From Saccoglossus kowalevskii (Eukaryota; Hemichordata; Enteropneusta; Harrimaniidae), in the NCBI RefSeq assembly GCF_000003605.2, contig NW_003130884.1, forward strand, positions 807 through 12,369: 11,563 bases of DNA, written 5' to 3'. A program made the position numbers and the translations under genes. A model generated the notes under the pieces. The model made no database searches and was not told where the DNA came from. It saw only the letters and a program-made list of their open reading frames with translations. Position 1 is the first letter of the stretch; each line of letters starts with the position of its first letter. This document shows positions 8,716-11,563 of the stretch, piece after piece.

Positions 8716-8770
8716 TAAGGTTTATGTACACCCGGGATGTACACCTACCTGAAAGTAACAGTAAACCTTA
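8716..8770. repeat. Nested inverted repeats (9-bp arms enclosing a CCCGGG palindrome)
   Basis: The outer arms are TAAGGTTTA (8716-8724) and TAAACCTTA (8762-8770), a perfect 9-bp inverted repeat. Just inside the left arm, TGTACA-CCCGGGA-TGTACA (8725-8743) is palindromic except for one position on each side of the CCCGGG core. The two together could extrude as a cruciform or fold as RNA. Function unknown. The arrangement is too orderly for plain AT-rich intron sequence and may mark the end of a mobile element. Confidence 0.6.
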
Positions 8771-8785
8771 GTAGAAAAGTATTTG

Positions 8786-8818
8786 TTAGGGTTTCGAGCC
8801 CTAAGGGGCGAAACCCTA
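8786..8818. repeat. Strong hairpin with two competing folds, just before the minisatellite
   Basis: The perfect 10-bp arms TAGGGTTTCG (8787-8796) and CGAAACCCTA (8809-8818) enclose a 12-base loop. The left arm can instead pair within the loop: TTAGGG (8786-8791) with CCCTAA (8799-8804) around a 7-base loop. Only 14 bases separate it from the first minisatellite unit at 8833. It could be the end hairpin of a rolling-circle (Helitron/Helentron-like) element, many of which carry minisatellites, but no CTRR end or second terminus is demonstrated. A factor-independent terminator is not expected in this context. Confidence 0.65.
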
Positions 8819-9062
8819 TTGTAATTGCTATGTTATATAATGGTTGGGTTACATGACACTATGTGATGTCACCGTGACATGGCATTATATAATTATTGGG
8901 TTACATGAAGTATGTGACGTCTGGTTGACATGACATTATATAATGATTGGGTTACAAGACAATATGTGATGTCAGGGTGACATGTCATTTTATAATGATT
9001 GGGTGACATGACAGTATGTGATGTCAGGGTGTCTTGACATCATATAATGATTGAGTGACATG

Positions 9063-9424
9063 ACAGTATCTGATGTAAGGGTGACATGGCATTATATAAT
9101 GATTGGGTGACATGACAGTATGTGATGCAAGGGTGACATGACAGTATGTGAGGTCAGGTGACATGACATTATATAATGCTTGGATGACATGACAGTATGT
9201 GATGTTAGGCTAACGTGACATTATATAATGATTGGGTGACATGACAGTATCTGATGTAAGGGTGACATGGCATTATATAATGATTGGGTGACATGACAGT
9301 ATGTGATGCAAGGGTGACATGACAGTATGTGAGGTCAGGTGACATGACATTATATAATGATTGGATGACATGACAGTATGTGATGTTAGGGTGACATGAC
9401 ATTATATAATGATTGGGTTATATG
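9063..9424. repeat. 181-bp segmental duplication inside the minisatellite
   Basis: The block 9063-9243 repeats as 9244-9424 with only a few differences (for example ATGCTTGG versus ATGATTGG, and AGGCTAACGTG versus AGGGTGACATG). It shares private variants including TATCTGATGTAAGG, GACATGGCATT, TGATGCAAGG and TGAGGTCAGG. Its length is 3.5 units because each copy contains an extra B half (A-B-B). The low divergence compared with neighbouring units indicates a recent unequal exchange. Confidence 0.85.
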
Positions 9425-9452
9425 ACAGTATGTGATGTCAGGGTGACATGAC

Positions 9453-9556
9453 ATTATATAATGATTGGGTTTCATGACAGTATGTGATATCAAGATGACA
9501 TGACATTATATAATGATTGGGTTTCATGACAGTATGTGATATCAAGGTGACATGAC
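9453..9556. repeat. Adjacent near-identical pair of minisatellite units
   Basis: Two consecutive 52-bp units (9453-9504 and 9505-9556) share the private variants GGGTTTCATGACAG and GTGATATCAAG. They differ at essentially one base (AAGATGACATG versus AAGGTGACATG). This is a single-unit duplication, and another sign of local turnover in the array. Confidence 0.75.
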
Positions 9557-11563
9557 ATATAATGTTTGGGTTATATGACAGTGTGTGATTTTAGGGTGAC
9601 ATGACATCATATAATGATTGGGTTACATGACAGTATGTGATGTTACGGTGACATGACATTATATAATAATTGGATAATATGACAGTATGTGATGTCAGGG
9701 TGTCTTAACATTATATAATGTTTGGGTTATATGACAGTGTGTGATGACATCATATAATGATTTGATTACAGGGCAGTATGTGATATCAGTGTGACATGAT
9801 ATTATATAATGATTGCGTGACATGACAGTATGTGATGTTTTGGTGACATGACATTATATAATGATTGGGTGACATGACAGTATGTGATGTAAGGATGACA
9901 TGACATTATATGATGATTGGGTGACATGACAGTTTGTGATGTTTTGGTTACATGACATTGTATAATGATTAGGTGACATGACAGTATGTGCTGTAAGGGG
10001 AACATGACATTATATAATGATTGAATTTTATGACAGTATGTGATGTTTTGATTACATGACATTATATAATGATTCGGTTCATGACAGTGTGTGATGGTAT
10101 GGTGTTAGGATATTATAACATGACTGGGTTTCATGACAGTGTGTTATGTTACGGTGACATGACATTATATGATGATTGGGTTACATGACAGTATGTGATG
10201 TTTTGCTTACATGACATTATATAATATTTATGTTACATGACAGCGTGTGATGTAAGGGTGACATGACATTATATAATGATTGGATTATATGACAGAAATT
10301 GATGTTACAGTAATGTGACATTATATAATGATTGGGTCACACGACATTATGTGATGTTAGGGTGACATGACATTATATAATGGTTGGGTTATGTGGCATT
10401 ATGTGATGTCATGGTGTCATGACATTATATACCTATTGGGTTATATGACAGTGTGTGATGTCACAATGACATGACATTATAAAATGATTGGGTTATATGA
10501 CAGTGTGTGATGTTAGGGTGACATGACATTATATATTGATTGGGTTACATGAAAGTGTGAGATGTTAGGGTGAAATTACATTATATGATGATTGGGTTAT
10601 ATGACAGTGTGTAATGTAAGGGTGACATGACATAATATAATGGTTGGGTTATATGACAGTGTGTGATGTTTTGGTGACTTGACATTATATAATGAGTGGG
10701 TGACATGACAGTATGTGATGTTAGGGTGACATGAAATTATATAATTATTGGGCTACATGAAAGTATGTGATGTCACGGTGACATGACATTATATATTTAT
10801 TGGGTTACAAGACAATATGTGATGTCAGAATGACCTGACATTACATAGTGATTGGGTTACATGACAGTATGTAATGTGTTGGTGACATGACATTATATAA
10901 TGATTGGGTGACATGACAGTATGTGATGTTTTGGTTACATGACAGCGTGTGATGTTAGGGTGGCATGACATTATATAATGTTTGGGTTACATGACAGCAT
11001 GTGATGTCAGGGTGTCTTGACATTATATAATGTTTGGGTTATATGACAGTGTGTGATGTCAGGGTGACATGACATTATATAATAATTGGGTGACATGAAA
11101 GTATGTGATGTCAAGGTAACATTAAACTATATAATGATTGGGTTACAAGACAATATGTGATGTTAAAGAGAAATGACATTATATAATGATTGGGTGACAT
11201 GACATTATGTGATGTAAGGGTGACATGACATTATATAATGATTGGGTGACATGACAGTATGTGATGTTTTGATTACACGACATTACATAATGATTGGGTG
11301 ACATGACAGTGTGTGATGTAATTGTGACATGCCATTATATAATGATTGGATTATATGACAGTATGTTATATTATGGTTACATGAAATTATATAATGATTG
11401 GGTGACATGACAGTGTCATATGTAAGGGTGACATGACATTATATAATGATTGAGTGACATGACAGTATGTGATGTAAAGGTGACATGACATAACATAATG
11501 ATTGGGTTACATGACAGTATGTGATGTTTTAGTGACATGACATTATATAATGATTGGGTTACA

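Larger units (their letters stand above)
8336..8832. other. Single-copy-looking stretch; candidate intron with inverted repeats at its right end
   Basis: No partner elsewhere in the window and no convincing reading frame. The first ~200 bp are AT-rich and plain. 8550-8561 is a short GCCTC-CA-GAGGC inverted repeat. From about 8620 onward it contains the tRNA-like stretch, nested palindrome and strong hairpin listed separately. If the promoter-like island is real this would be the beginning of intron 1. Confidence 0.45.
8833..11563. repeat. 52-bp minisatellite, about 52 units, each a dimer of 26-bp halves
   Basis: The marker TTATATAAT recurs at 8833, 8885, 8936, 9169, 9221, 9273, 9350, 9402, 9454 and on to 11543, mostly exactly 52 bp apart. 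Each unit is two related 26-bp halves. Half A begins TTATATAATGATT and half B begins GTATGTGATGTYA. Both end in the same 13 bases, GGGTKACATGACA. The halves match at about 18-20 of 26 positions. Common variants are GGGTTATATGACA, TTTTGGTGACATG and TCAGGGTGTCTTG. Extra or missing half-units cause occasional 77-bp or shorter spacings. Minus-strand reading frames through the array (9205-9402, 9802-10062) are by-products of the repeat. The array runs off the right edge. Confidence 0.95.

Noticed and set aside
8786-8804. TTAGGG/CCCTAA as a telomeric remnant
   Set aside because: Only a single hexamer on each arm of a hairpin; no tandem run of TTAGGG is present.
8787-8804. GGGTTTCGAGCCC as a tRNA T-arm/B box
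   Set aside because: The 7-base loop is shifted by one relative to the TTCRANN rule, and no D-arm, anticodon arm or acceptor stem fits upstream.
9205-10062. Minus-strand Cys/His-rich frames (YCHV-QSLYNVM repeats) in the minisatellite
   Set aside because: They are direct translations of a 52-bp repeat, which is not a multiple of three. The apparent Cys-His pattern is a by-product of TGTCATGTCAC on that strand and is broken wherever half-units are lost.
8833-11563. CRISPR-like regular spacing
   Set aside because: Both the 'repeat' and the 'spacer' positions are themselves repeated halves of one unit, there are no unique spacers, and the context is eukaryotic.

Overview
This window looks like non-coding, repeat-dominated nuclear DNA of a eukaryote. 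It is visibly AT-rich, has no long open reading frame and no bacterial operon layout or ribosome-binding sites. It does carry metazoan-style signals: a CRE/ETS/YY1-like promoter cluster, splice-donor-like sites, a nuclear-receptor half-site pair and satellite arrays. An invertebrate, possibly a marine one, is a reasonable guess. That rests on general impression and is not proven by any single sequence.

Layout. (1) Positions 1-220 hold two copies of a ~141-bp tandem unit cut by the left edge. (2) 221-867 is AT-rich sequence with nothing I can identify. (3) 868-8205 is a tandem array of a large (~1.7 kb) non-coding unit, present as six full or truncated copies: 868-2610, 2611-3744, 4171-4890, 4896-6395, 6396-8069 and 8070-8205. 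The copies are of two structural types, A and B, in the order A-B-A-B-A, with the last stub untyped. The ancestral amplified block was therefore probably an A+B dimer. (4) The array is interrupted at 3745-4170 by unrelated sequence. On the minus strand this carries what looks like the broken first coding exon of a metazoan gene: an ATG in strong initiation context, a one-base frameshift, a SAP-like LKRWL-x-CRxGAS stretch and a donor-like site. (5) At 8205 the big-unit array stops. Within about 25 bp a compact promoter-like island begins (CRE half-site, perfect ETS site, YY1-like ATGGCGGCC, possible first-exon donor at 8329). (6) 8336-8832 is single-copy-looking sequence that ends in several inverted repeats: a tRNA-Leu/Ser-like stretch on the minus strand, a nested palindrome, and a strong 10-bp-stem hairpin. 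(7) 8833 to the right edge is a minisatellite of roughly 52 units of 52 bp. Each unit is itself a dimer of two diverged 26-bp halves, and the array runs out of the window.

How it fits together. I see no intact protein-coding gene. The two GC-richer islands (about 3961-4170 minus, 8226-8335 plus) are the only places that look like former or present gene starts. Both are surrounded by repeats that have expanded by unequal exchange. The right-hand island may be a live promoter whose first intron contains the hairpins and the minisatellite. The left-hand one looks like a decayed gene fragment caught between two truncated repeat units. All identity judgements are by eye; no alignments or database searches were run.
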